DNA of 64,000 nt from Taxillus chinensis (taxonomy: Eukaryota > Streptophyta > Magnoliopsida > Santalales > Loranthaceae), in assembly GCA_023512835.1 (NCBI GenBank), contig CM042091.1:39632107-39696106 (forward strand). Reading direction: 5' to 3'. The notes beneath the pieces are model-generated. The model saw only the letters and a list, made by a program, of their open reading frames with translations, ran no database searches and was not told where the DNA came from. Shown one piece after another: positions 53,828 to 64,000 of this stretch (positions are counted from its first letter, which is position 1; each line of letters opens with the position of its first letter). The translations under genes and the position numbers were made by a program.

Positions 53828-55331
53828 TGACAACGTGCATTTATGCCGTTATCCTATGCCTTATATAGGGTGTTTTAGCGTATGTTTTGTACCTATTTGC
53901 ATGTTATTTTCGACATATTTGCTCTAACCCCTAGGAAGACCCTGTTTGGTGTATAGTGGTACTTTTTGAGTGTTTTTGGCAGGTTTTGGAGCAACCTTGT
54001 CCCACACACTTTGGCTAGATCACTCGATCAACTCACAAGGAAGCTACAGGAAGAAGATGGAAGCAAAATGAAGGCAAAATCAAGGTGCACGTGAAATGCC
54101 TTCTCACGTGCATTCTCACGTGCAAGGATTTTATTGCATGGATGCCTTCTACAACTCAAGAGGAAGCTTTGGAGCAAATTTGAGTCAAATTGGAGCTGCA
54201 CGTGAAAAGGGTCTTCTCACGTGCATTCTCACGTGCAAGCATTTTTGTGCTCCCAATGATGTATTTTGTTGCTTTAATCATTTTCCTCTAAAGAACTGGG
54301 GTCAAAGTTGGTGTAGTTTGAGTTTTATTTCGCCTAGAACGTCGATTAGTGTCACTAACCAAAACGACGTCGTTTTGGTCACGACCACATTTATAATTAG
54401 GGCACACCTTTTGTAACCCTAATTTGGCCCACTAAAACCTATAAATAGGAGTCTTTGGAGGCATTGTAAATCATCTTGAGGAGGAGAATCTGATCTGAGT
54501 TCTGAAAAGAGCTATAGCCATTGCTAAAAGATTGGATTGTCCTTGGCAAGGAGTGATTTTGGGCGAGAGACGCCGGAGTCTTTGGAGGCCGGAGTCCTGG
54601 TTCATCTTGGGGTCTTCCTTTATTGTCCTGGTACTTGTAATCATGTTCTTTCTTATGATTGTTGTTGTTTTTGTCATGATTATGGAGTAGTCTTGTTAGT
54701 CTAGGGGAGCAATGTAGCCCCCAATAAATTGTATTTAGTTTGGTTATGGTTGTTCAATAAAATAGAATTCAGTTCTTGTTTAATTCACTTGCTTGAATGG
54801 AAATGCCTAGTTTATGCATAATTAGGTAATCTTAGCCCTTGTCTAGGGTGGAACACTAGTGAATTAGATTTAATATTGTATGATGGACCAAGTCTACAAC
54901 TATTAGATTGTTTATCTACCTTGATCACTTTTATTCACATGGACCAAATGGGATAAAAGCCTTAAATCTATCTTAGCATGGACCAAATGTAAGATAGGTA
55001 GGAGATAATCAACATGAACTTGAACTAGAACATAAATCAAGAACAAAAGCCATAACCAGATTAGTACAATCGATTGGGTGGTAAACATTGTGACCCTAGA
55101 TGTCTATACCAACCACTTGCCAACATTCTGATTTAATATCTTTTTGTTCAAAATATTTGCACAACAAACATCAATTATCCAGACATAAAATCAACTTGTT
55201 AGCTTAGTGCTTGCTGCTTAACAGCATTAGCTACCTCCCTGTGGGTTCGACAACCGGAATCTTAATACTCCACTTTATTACTTGACCAGTGCACTTGCTG
55301 CAAAACCTTCAGACATAATTTATGCGGGTCA
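53828..55331 (+). repeat. Athila 3' LTR
   Basis: 1,504 bp, the same length as the 5' LTR; about 13 differences, several at CNG trinucleotides (GGCAGCAGAC/GGCGAGAGAC, CTGTAAT/CTTGTAAT, GCCGCTAAC/GCTGCTTAAC). Confidence 0.95.
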
Positions 55332-55442
55332 AGAGCTTCATCCAAAACCTTTGGTTTTATTTGAGATAGAAAACACGAGTAAAAACACATGTTGGAGGTG
55401 GCTGCTCTTGTTCTTACACCAACAGTAGGATCACCAATCACT
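55332..55442. repeat. 111-bp duplicated target, right copy
   Basis: Starts on the base after the Athila 3' LTR (AGAGCTTC) and ends at CAATCACT, after which C1 pol continues into TGATCTGAGGG. One mismatch to 41923-42033. Confidence 0.95.
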
Positions 55443-56761
55443 TGATCTGAGGGATGGTTTCGGGTCCATCTGTAATTCTGTGCATGTGATGGTTCATCTT
55501 GAATAATTTGAAGCTCTGTCAGGTTAGGTGGTTCGGGTGTATCTGCTGGTTGAGCTTCTTCCGGACCAGATGTTTCCATATTAGAAGGTACGATAGAACT
55601 AGGTGGTTCTTCAACACTGTTTCTTTCAGTGTTAACTGGTCCGGACGGACATGAAGGTGCTCCGAAATTTTGGGTATCCATAGGAGTATGTCCGAAGCTT
55701 AACGGTAGTCCTGAGTCCGAATCATCCGTAGCATCATCCATTTAATTTCTTTGTGCTTCGCTGATGCCACGTGGTTGGTCAGAATGTGTATCAGGAACAT
55801 TCATAAACTTCGAGTAATCGATGTTGCTGTCCGGGACCTGCACATTAGAACTTGAAGAAGCAACTTTTGACCAATCAAGATTAGCTTCATCAAAAGTCAC
55901 ATGGATAGATTCTTCAACTTTAAAAAGTTTTCTATTGAAGACCCGATAAGCCTTGCTATGTAATGAGTACCCGACAAAAATCCCATCATCAGATTTTGGT
56001 TCAAATTTATTCCGGATTTCTTTGCCATTTATCAATATATAGCAAGTACACCCAAAAGCTCTGAACTGTGAAATTGAAGGCTTTCGTCCTCTCCACATCT
56101 CATAGGGTGTTTTCATGGTAGATTTATTTATTAGAGTTCTGTTCTGAACATAGCAGGCAGTGGACACTGCTTCAGCCCATAGACTGAGAGGAAGCGTTGC
56201 CCCTGCTAACATAGATCTGCTAGCCTAGACTAAAGTACGATTCTTGCGCTCAGCTACCCCATTTTGGTGTGGAGTTTTGGGCGCAGAGAAGTCATGCTGA
56301 ATGCCCTGTTCAGAACAATATGATCTCATATCTGAAAAATCAAATTCTGTACCATGATCACTCCTGATGCACTTTATGCTCAGTCCTTGTGAGTTGCTTA
56401 TCCAGTTGAAAAGATCTACAAGATGCTCAAAAGTTTGATCCTTTGATTTCAGGAACATCACTCATGTGTATCCGGTGAAATCATCGATAACCACAAGGGT
56501 ATATCTCGCACTACCCAGTGAAGGAACGAAATAGGACCACGAGGTCCATATGAAGAAGTTGCAGAGGAGCAAGCTTATTGAATTAACTGATTTGCTCTTA
56601 AAGCTATGTTTGGTCTGTTTGCCCAGTTGGCATTCTCGACAGAGAGAGTCTCTGGAGAACTTGAGTTTTGGTAGACCAGTGACAAGATCAAGTGACGCTA
56701 ATTTAGACAGTATCTTAAAGTTTAAATGTGCGCATATTGTGCCATAACCAACTATCTTCAT
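55443..56761 (-). pseudogene. pol: C1 pol: integrase and the spacer to RT
   Basis: The pre-integrase zinc region is at 56560-56761 (SRDSLCRECQLGKQTKHSFK). Core: YTLVVIDDFTGYT (Asp, about 56475), a stop, then MFLKSKDQTFEHLVDLFNWI, IRSDHGTEF (Asp) and PHQNGVAERKNRTLV (Glu, about 56240); a stop; then MLAGATLPLSLWAEAVSTAC, YEMWRGRKPSISQFRAFGC and VEESIHVTFDEANLDW to 55742. The copia spacer 55443-55741 is acidic and Pro/Ser-rich (DDATDDSDSGLPLSFGHTPM, SDQVIGDPTVGVRTRAAT). It should join RT across the Athila insertion. Confidence 0.86.
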
Positions 56762-57180
56762 CTGAAGCTTTAGTGAGGAACCATACAGGGTCAGAAGAAT
56801 TATTTCTTAAGACCACTGAGTATATGTCCCCATCTCTTGATCCGGATAACTTTACATCTCCAGATAAGTTTTCCCTTACTGTACAGGTGTTGGACATAAA
56901 GGAAACAGTAAATCCTTTGTCACATAAATTACTGACACTTAGCAAATTATGCTTCAAACCTTCGACTAGTGCAACTCTAGTGATTGATACATAGCCGTTG
57001 GTTAAAGTGCTATACCCGACAGTCTTACCTTTGCTGTTGTCACCATATGAAATGGATGGACCTCATTTTTCATTAACTTCTACAAGCAGAGTCTGATCAC
57101 CCGTCATACGTCCAGAGCATCCACTATCGAGGATCCACTTGCTTTGATTGATCTTTAACTTCAAGTGATCCGGCAGTGCA
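56762..57180 (-). pseudogene. pol: C1 pol: protease
   Basis: SKWILDSGCSGRMTGDQTLL at about 57090-57150 is the copia aspartic protease site (DSG). A stop follows soon (NEK, stop), then VALVEGLKHNLLSVSNLCDK and SDEDSWLWHNM at 56730-56957, the normal run into the pre-integrase region. Cleaves the polyprotein. Confidence 0.84.
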
Positions 57181-57278
57181 TTCCAGAGATGCTCCTGAAA
57201 GACAACAGTTTACACTTTTGGTGCCCAAACTTGTTTCGGGCAGTTAGAAAGAACAGCAGTAATGTCAACAGTTCCGGA

Positions 57279-57970
57279 TTAGACTTTGCTAGGACTTTTA
57301 GCTCTCCAAGTTGACTTTAATTTGTTAGTTTCAGCTGCTTCTTTTATTTTGGTTTTCTTGGGAGAGACACTCCTTTGTGGTTTAGATTTTGTTTTACTCG
57401 AAGAAACCTTTTTATTAAACTGATCTTTATTGGTAGGAATTTGATTACAAAGCCAGTTATCAGATAAACTCCAACATTCATAGTGATAATGACCTATTTC
57501 CCTACAAATGGAATAGACACTATAATGCGAAGTACAAACAGGGGATACAGGTCTCTTAGATTTTACAGACTTTCTACTCTGTTCCCTGTGGCCTAATCCA
57601 TTGCGTTTGGGTGACGCGCTCTTGGCCCTAGATGCGTCAGCCTTAGCCTTTCCTTTCTTTTTGGGTGCTATAGTTTTGGCTTTAACTGCAGCAGCCTTCT
57701 CTTCATCATTAGTTACGGGTGCTACTGCTTCGAGAAGTGCAGTAACAGCCTCAACTCCACAGTCATAAACTATGGTGCCACCTAAAATGAAACCATCCAA
57801 CGGTTTAGACGTACTAACAGGATATAAGTTGGTTAGTTTTGGAGTGAAATCCGGAGGACACTCAGTAGCTTGAGCATTGGAGGTTGATAATTCTAAACCT
57901 AGGCCAGGTTTGACTCAAACATTATCCGGATGAGTCCTAAATGAAGAGGCTATTTCCCCGGATTTAAGCC
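57279..57970 (-). pseudogene. gag: C1 gag C-terminal region
   Basis: A Lys-rich frame (57279-57800) with KKKGKAKADASRAKSASPKR and a damaged second knuckle (ICREIGHYHYEC, first Cys not aligned). Between gag and protease in SIRE elements; nucleic-acid-binding is likely from its charge. Confidence 0.65.
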
Positions 57971-57992
57971 ACTTGCGATTTATTTGCTTTTC

Positions 57993-59526
57993 CTATTCTA
58001 GTTCATTCTCGAGTCTTTTTACAATAACTTTTAGGCCTGAGAGATTGGTATTTAGCAGATGATTTTCAGCCCTTAGATCGTGATACCAAGCTTCTTTTCC
58101 TCTGAAGTCAGCTATGTCTTTTTCAAGTCTAGCAATAGTAAATTCAAGACGTTTATTCTGACTTTCCATATCTTTGTACATTTGAGTAATTATTAGTCTC
58201 TCATTCTTTTCATGATCACGTTCAGTAACAAGAGATTCTATTTTACTCAAGAGCACAAAGATAGAAGGTACCTCAGTATTTGCTATGAGGCAGACGTTCG
58301 GCTTAGGAGTTGGCTCATCATCCGAGGATTCCTCCTCTTCTTCCAAGCCACTGATGTACTTTGTCACAAACGCCTTCCTCTTGTTTTTGCTGTTGTCTGA
58401 GGTGGTACGTCGAGGAGTAACCTTGTCACTTTTCTCTGCCGTCTTAGATTTGGATCTGCATTCCTTGGCCCAGTGACCGGGTTTCCCACAATTAAAGCAT
58501 TCTTGGGAGCTCGACTCCGATCGTTCCTTCCTTCTGGATGATGAGGAGCCTCTTCTGAATCCTTTTCTACTTTTCCGACAGAATCGTTCAAAGGATTTAA
58601 CAAGAAGAGCTATTTCCTCTTCTGCGTCTGAGTTAGAATTCTCTGACTCATCCGTAGCATCCTCTTGATGATTACTGGAGCATTCCGTAGCTTTGAGGGC
58701 TACCCCTTTTTCTTTCCGAGCTATTTTCTCATCACGGTCAGTGTATCTGAATCTGACCTCATAAGTCTGAAGCTCTCCGTATATTTCTTCAAGGGCGAAG
58801 CAGCCCGGTTTTGTCGGCTGCATCCGGAGCTGCTTAGAGTAGTAGCGATCCGGCAAGGATCGAAAGAACTTGTCATTGATTTGAGACTGAGTGTAGTGTT
58901 CATTGACAGTTTTTAGCTCTAGAATGAGCTTGCCGAATCTCCGATAGATACTCTCAAGGGATTCGCCAGGTTTGAGATTGAAACTCTCAAAGTTCTGTCT
59001 GAGAGCACATAGCACGTTTTGCATCTGGGACTGACTTCCCTCATAGAGGATTGTCAGTTTATCCCAGACATCTGGGACTGGTTTTACCCCCTTTTGCTGA
59101 CGTGCAGCCCTGGACGTCCGTGAAAGCCTCAGAATCCAAAGACGATGTAACGTAAGCCAGAGCCTTTTCGCTAGCGCACTGCCAGGCTCTTTCATCGTTG
59201 GTAAGTTTGGCATCCGTCTTTGGCCTTCTAACTCCATGTTCTTCGATAGTCATCGGAATTGGAATCTCCTGATGAAGACAAGGCCACATGAGATGGTCAT
59301 GGCATACCATGAACATCTTCATGCGAGCTTTCCACTCAGAGAAAAGCTCAGGTGTGAATTTGGGCGGTTTTGTTAGAGTAAAACCAGAACTCCGTGGTTG
59401 AGCAGTGGAGGCAGCAGCAGGTTGAGGTGGGTCGACGTTTTCACTGCTGCTTTGATTCGGGATGGGCTCTTGTGCACCTCCGGAGTTAAGGCGAGTGTTG
59501 AATAGCATACTACTTTCTTCGGCCAT
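57993..59526 (-). pseudogene. gag: C1 gag: copia capsid, zinc knuckle, coiled coil
   Basis: Start at 59526 (MAEESSMLFNTRLNSGGAQE), with the capsid start PPKFTPELFSEWKARMKMFM. At 59069-59100 a short templated insertion replaces about six bases and shifts the frame; the rest is open from 59237 to 57993. Copia gag signs: WDKLTILYEGS, ESLESIYRRFGKLILELK, KFFRSLPDRYYSK. An acidic Ser-rich patch comes next, then the knuckle CFNCGKPGHWAKEC (about 58455-58500), a second acidic patch (EEEEESSDDE), and a long coiled coil with MYKDMESQNKRLEFTIARLE to the end. Large gag with a coiled coil is usual for SIRE elements. Confidence 0.87.
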
Positions 59527-59572
59527 TGCTGAGAGTGAAAGAGTGGATCTCTACTTAGAACAAATAGAACTT

Positions 59573-59584
59573 GCTCTGATACCA
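59573..59584 (-). promoter_or_regulatory. C1 primer-binding site
   Basis: Minus strand TGGTATCAGAGC, exact, two bases inside the 5' LTR. Confidence 0.93.
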
Positions 59585-59586
59585 CT

Positions 59587-61003
59587 TGATGGTCCCTTGG
59601 AGCCTAGAGGGGGGTGAATAGGCTCTTATCCAAACTCTTTATATTCTCTTATGACACAAACACTTATCTAGTTAAGTGATAGAATCACTGCGGAAGATAA
59701 CCAGATAGTGGAAGTATTTTGTTTTATTATCAAAAGATAAATACAACAAAATAGAAGCAAGACTCTTTTACACTCTGTTTACAAAAGGATTCACACTCTA
59801 GCCTATATTATCTCTTTGAACTCTTGTGCATACACCGGATTAATTTAGGCTTCCTCGCACAAACCTTTAAATATACAAGTATAAATATTTATACAAAAAC
59901 ATTCCTAAAAGACAACCTTGGAACTTGTAGTTTCGGAATGCGTTCAGCACTAACTATTCCTCGGTAGTCTCTCTGCCTTGACTGCTGCGGTTTGTGGAGC
60001 TCAAGATCTTGGGTTTCAAGAGTATAAGTGCCTTTGTGAGTTCCCAAATATAATTAAAGTTGTGTCCACATATCCGGGTGATCCACGTGTAAGATTCTTC
60101 AGGTTCTTAACAAGTTTGTCTTACATCGGGACACCATGAGCTAATAACCTTCAATGCGGTTAAGTTGAAGCAGCATCTTCTTGGTGCGGTGTAATTTTCC
60201 TTACTCCGTAGCTAATGAAGCTCAGAACCTTACTATGTGTCAGTGGTTGCTTACTCCGTATCTATTTGATACTGGAATCCTTAGTCCGTGTCAGCGCTTC
60301 CTTACTCCGCATGTAAGTTCCTTACTCCGTATGTAAGTTCCTTACTCCGTATGTAAGTTCCTTACTCCGTATGTAAGTTCCTTACTCCGTATGTAAGTTC
60401 CTTACTCCGTGCGAGTCTAAAGGATCGGATGACTTACTCCTTATTAGCACATCCTTACTCCGCATGAATGAGTGGTCCGGATTCCTTACTCCGCATCTAG
60501 TTTCCTTACTCCATGCGAAAAAAGACTCGGGTCCTTATTCCGCATCAGTACTTCCTTACTCCATGTGTATGAAAGACTCGGATGCCTTACTTCGTGTCTT
60601 CTTTACTTTAGTTCATTTGAGTGAAAGACAAAACTTTTTAGCTCCGTGTTGACCCTTTTACTCCGTGCGACCTTGTAGACCAAGATTCTTACTCCGCATC
60701 AGTTTGACTTAGTCCGTTTGAGACATTAAGAGCAGATTCCGTAATCCGTAGCTTTTAAGTTCTTAGTCCGCACGAATGTTCCTTATTTCGTATGTATTAG
60801 TGACTTGGTAATTTACCAAGTGTTTGACGACACTCACTCTTGTCCGGATCAGGATTATGTATCCTGTCCTTAGCTTTGCTCTCACGAGTGTATCTCCGGA
60901 TTAATAACATATCTTCTGCAATGATCAAAGAAACACAAAAGATCTCAAATCAAATTACATAGGGCTTTATCAGCATTATCCAAATTCTGGGCTTGATCCA
61001 ACA
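59587..61003 (-). repeat. C1 5' LTR
   Basis: 1,417 bp, TGTTGGATCAAGCCCAG ... GGGACCATCA. Closely matches 31662-33018 apart from three extra 20-bp units. Confidence 0.93.
60297..60412. repeat. 20-bp minisatellite in the C1 5' LTR
   Basis: Five consecutive units of CCTTACTCCGTATGTAAGTT (the first with GCATG), followed by a partial CCTTACTCCGTGCGAG. The 3' LTR has two units at 32383-32425. Confidence 0.9.
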
Positions 61004-61008
61004 GGTGG

Positions 61009-62125
61009 TTATTGTCTGAGGTGGTACGTCGAGGAGTAACCTTGTCACTTTTCTCTGCGATCTTAGATTTGGATCTGCATTCCTTGGCCCAGTGACCGGG
61101 TTTCCCACAATTAAAGCATTCTTGGGAGCTCGACTCCGATCGTTCCTTCCTTCTGGATGATGAGGAGCCTCTTCTGAATCCTTTTCTGCTTTTCTGAAGG
61201 AATCGTTCAAAGGATTTGACAAGAAGAGCTATTTCCTCTTCTGCGTCTGAGTCAGAATTCTCTGACTCATCTGTATCATCCTCTTGATGATTACTCGAGC
61301 ATTCCGTAGCTTTGAGAGCTACCCCTTTTTCTTTCCGAGCTATCTCCTCATCACGGTCGGTGTATCCGAATCGACCTCATGAGTCCGAAGCTCTCCATAT
61401 ATTTCGTCAAGGGCAAGAACGGCCAGTTTTGTCGGCTGCATCTGGAGCGCTTGGAGTAGTAGCGATCCGGCAAGGATCGAAAGAACTTGTCATTGATTTG
61501 AGACCGAGTGTAGTGCTCATTGACGCTTTTTAGCTCTAGAATGAGCTTGCCGAATCTCCGATAGATGCTTTCAAGGGATTCGCCAAGTTTGTGATTGAAA
61601 CTCTCAAAATTACGTCCGAGAGCACATATCACATTTTGCATCCTGGGGACTGACTCCCCTCATAGAGGATTGTCAGTTTATCCCAGACAGCTTCTGCTGA
61701 CGTGCAGCCCTGGACGTCCATGAAAGCCTCGGAATCCAAAGACGATGTAACATAAACCAGAGCCTTTTCACTAGCGCACTACCAGGCTCTTTCATCATTG
61801 GTAAGTTTGGCATCCGTCTTTGGCCTCCTAACTCCATGTTCTCCGATAGTCATCGGAATTGGAATCTCCTGATGAAGACATGGCCACATGAGATGATCAT
61901 GGCATACCATAAACATCTTCATGCGAGCTTTCCACTCAGAGAAAAGCTTAGTGTGAATTTGGGCAGTTTAGTCAGAGGAAAACCAGAACTCCGTGGTAGA
62001 GGAGTGGTGGCAGCAGCAGGTTGAGGTAGGTCGACATTTTCACTGCTGCTTCGATTCGGGATGGGCTCTTGTGCACCTCCGGAGTTAAGGCGAGTGTTGA
62101 ATAGCATACTGCTTTCTTCGGCCAT
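61009..62125 (-). pseudogene. gag: C3 gag, truncated and frame-broken
   Basis: Start at 62125 (MAEESSMLFNTRLNSGGAQE). The capsid resumes at 61641-61351 (ESLESIYRRFGKLILELKSV, DKFFRSLPDRYYSK), and the acidic patch and knuckle region lie near 61100-61260 (ASDECSSNHQED-type and NCGKPGHW in shifted frames). It stops at 61009 against the C1 target site; everything after the knuckle is missing. Closely related to C1. Confidence 0.8.
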
Positions 62126-62172
62126 TGCTTAGAGTAAAAGAGTGGGATCTCTACTTTTGAACAAATAGACTC

Positions 62173-62184
62173 GCTCTGATACCA
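62173..62184 (-). promoter_or_regulatory. C3 primer-binding site
   Basis: Minus strand TGGTATCAGAGC followed by GAG, two bases inside the LTR at 62187. Confidence 0.9.
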
Positions 62185-62186
62185 CT

Positions 62187-63612
62187 TGATGGTCCCTTGG
62201 AGCCTAGAGGGGGGTGAATAGGCTCTTATCGAAACTCTTTCTAATCTCTTAAGACACCACACTTATCTAGTTAAGTGATAGAATCACTCACGGAAGATAA
62301 CCAAGATAGTGGAAGTATTTTGTTTTATTATCAAGAGATAATTACAACAAAATAGAAGCAAGACTCTCTTACACTCTGTTTACAAAAGGATTCACACACT
62401 AGCCTAGATTATATCTTTGAGCTCTTGTGTATACACAAGGTTAATTCTGGCTCGTTCGCACTCCCACACAAATGTACAAGTATGAATATTTATACAAACA
62501 TTCCTAAGAGACAACCTTGGAACTTGTAGTTCCGGAATGCGTTCAGCACTAACTATTCCTCGGTAATCTTTCTGCCTTGACTGCTGCGGTTTGTGGAGCT
62601 CAAGAACTTGGGCTTGAAGAGTATAAGTGCCTTTGTGAGTTCCCAAATATAATTAAGATTGTGTCCACATATCCGGGTGATCCACGTGTAAGATTCTTCA
62701 GGTTTTCAACGCGTTTGTCTTACATCGGGACACCACAAGCTGATAACTTTAAATGCGGTAGTTTGAAGTAGTATCTTCTTGGTCCGGTGTAATTTTCCTT
62801 ACTCCGTTGCTAATGAAGCTCGGAACCTTATTCCATGTCAGTGGTTGCTTACTCCGTATCTATTTAGTACTGAAATCCTTAGTCCGTGTCAGCGCTTCCT
62901 TACTCCGTGTGAATGAGAAGGTCAGAATGCTTATTCCGTATCAGCGCTTCCTTATTCCGCATGTAAGTTGCTTACTCCATATGTAAGTTCCTTACTCCGT
63001 ATGTAATTTCCTTACTCCGTATGAGTTTAAAGGACCGGATGGCTTACTCCATACTAGCCATCCTTACTCCGTATGAGTGAGTGGCCCGGATTCCTTACTC
63101 CGCATCTAGTTTCCTTACTCCGTGCGAATAAAGACTTGGGTCCTTATTCCGCATCAATACTTCCTTACTCCGTATGTATGAAAGACTCGGATGCCTTACT
63201 CCGTGTCTTCTTTACTTTAGTTCGCTTGAGGGGAAGACTTAACTTTTTAACTCCATGTCAGACCTTTTACGTCGTGCGACCTTGTAGACCAAGACTCTTA
63301 CTCTGTATCAGTTTGACTTAGTCCATTTGAGGCATTAGGAACAGATTCCACAGTTCGTAGCTTTTAAGTTCTTAGTCCGCACGAATGTTCCTTATTCCGT
63401 ATGTATTGGTGACTTGGTTATTTACCAAGTGTTTGACGACACTCACTCTTGTCCGGATCAGGATTATGTATCCTGTCCTTAGATTTGCTCTCACGAGTGT
63501 ATCTCCGAATTAATAACATATCTTCTGCAACGATCAAAGAAACACAAAAGATCTCAGATCAAATTACATAAGGCTTTATCAGCATTATCCAAATTCTGGG
63601 CTTGATCCAACA
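62187..63612 (-). repeat. C3 5' LTR
   Basis: 1,426 bp, the same ends as C1. The CTTACTCCG repeats lie at 62790-63400, with scattered TTCCG variants. The outer flank is TATAC (63613-63617); its 3' partner and matching target copy are not in the window. Confidence 0.92.
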
Positions 63613-64000
63613 TATACTTTATTGGAGAAGATGGCATTTGGGGAAATGAGCAAGGTTTATCCTCAAATCAGGTTGCAGCACTTCAAGGTAATGTTCAATT
63701 TAATAATCTATCCAATAAAGTGGACACTTTAACTTAACACATGATAGCCTTAGCACTGAGAATGGGAAATCAAGACTATTTAAATTTAAGTGTTTATATG
63801 GTTAGTGGATAATCATCTGAAGAGGTGCAATATATGGGGGAGAAAGGATTTTATAATAATCAACCTCAAAATTATCAAAATCAAAATTTTTTGCCTCTAA
63901 CGTTTCAGAAACAACCTCAATATAGATATATCCATCCGAGCCATAAGATAAATAATAATTACTCATATGGGAATCAAAACTATTTAAACTCTCAACAACC
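63613..64000 (+). pseudogene. gag: Athila-like gag fragment, cut by the window end
   Basis: The frame from about 63816 reads SEEVQYMGEKGFYNNQPQNY, QNQNFLPLTFQKQPQYRYIH, then NNNYSYGNQNYLNSQQ, the Asn/Gln-rich C-terminal part of Athila gag proteins. Earlier, SSNQVAALQGNVQFNNLSNK precedes in another frame, with stops. It is AT-rich like the remnant at 30-31 kb and probably equally old. C3 inserted into or next to it. Confidence 0.6.

Larger units (their letters stand above)
42034..55331 (+). mobile_element. Athila-type Ty3/gypsy element inserted in C1 pol
   Basis: 13,298 bp with two 1,504-bp LTRs (TGACAACGTGCATTTATG ... TATGCGGGTCA), a tRNA-Asp primer site, gag, protease, RT, RNase H, integrase, a long 3' region with accessory genes, and a polypurine tract. 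The PR-RT-RH-INT order, Asp primer site and gag (ICDTIKINGVSDDAIKPRLF) place it in Athila. LTRs differ at about 13 places (about 1%), so it is young, yet most frames are broken. It is flanked by a 111-bp direct duplication rather than a 5-bp one. Confidence 0.93.
31662..61003 (-). mobile_element. C1: Ty1/copia SIRE-type element with two nested insertions
   Basis: GGTGG at 31657-31661 and 61004-61008 brackets the element. The 5' LTR is 59587-61003 and the 3' LTR is 31662-33018, both TGTTGGATCAAGCCC ... GGGACCATCA on the minus strand. Between them lie a primer site, gag, protease, integrase, reverse transcriptase, RNase H (integrase before RT, hence copia), an accessory gene region and a polypurine tract. 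C2 (37133-40021) and the Athila element (42034-55331) interrupt it. Without these it is about 13 kb, long for copia but usual for the SIRE lineage, which carries a third gene region after pol. Confidence 0.92.

Noticed and set aside
60297..60412. CRISPR or telomere-like array
   Set aside because: The 20-bp units follow each other without spacers and sit inside an LTR.

Overview
The window is plant heterochromatin made almost entirely of LTR retrotransposons. I see no host gene, no tRNA or rRNA gene and no CRISPR array. The evidence for a flowering plant is the element set: Ty3/gypsy Tekay-type chromoviruses, Ty3/gypsy Athila elements with a tRNA-Asp primer site, and Ty1/copia SIRE-type elements. 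Gag-pol frames are broken nearly everywhere, although some breaks may be base-calling errors (see findings). The dense nesting suggests a pericentromeric or gene-poor region.

Layout. 1-4925: remnants: the end of a diverged SIRE-like LTR with a GACTCGTAGA repeat array, a Tekay-like LTR fragment on the minus strand, and a small LTR element of TRIM type (3129-4196, minus). 4931-23902: Tekay element G1 (plus; duplicated target GTAAC), with a second Tekay element G2 (13770-23888; duplicated target TCCGG) inserted 9 bp from the end of its 3' LTR. 23908-31656: fragments: an Athila-like 3' end, a minus-strand gypsy gag with its primer site and LTR, a SIRE-like LTR end, and an Athila-like integrase. 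31662-61003: a SIRE-type copia element C1 on the minus strand (duplicated target GGTGG), interrupted twice: by C2, an internally deleted relative (37133-40021; target CTATC), and by a complete-length Athila element (42034-55331). 61009-63612: the 5' LTR and gag of a third copia element C3. 63613-64000: an Athila-like gag fragment that runs off the window.

How the parts work. Gag forms the particle, protease cuts the polyprotein, reverse transcriptase/RNase H copy the RNA from the tRNA primer site, and integrase inserts the copy. The Tekay integrases end in a chromodomain-like tail that in this lineage is linked to targeting heterochromatin. C1 and the Athila element both carry, downstream of pol, the same pair of accessory domains: a plant transposon-associated domain and a Ulp1-type cysteine protease.

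Most notable: (1) the Athila element is flanked by a 111-bp direct duplication instead of about 5 bp; (2) elements of different lineages carry inverted CACGTG hairpin modules repeated about every 100-110 bp; (3) a Tekay and an Athila LTR share the promoter order hairpins, ACGT palindrome, TATA box, telobox-like motif; (4) differences between paired LTRs fall mostly at CNG trinucleotides.
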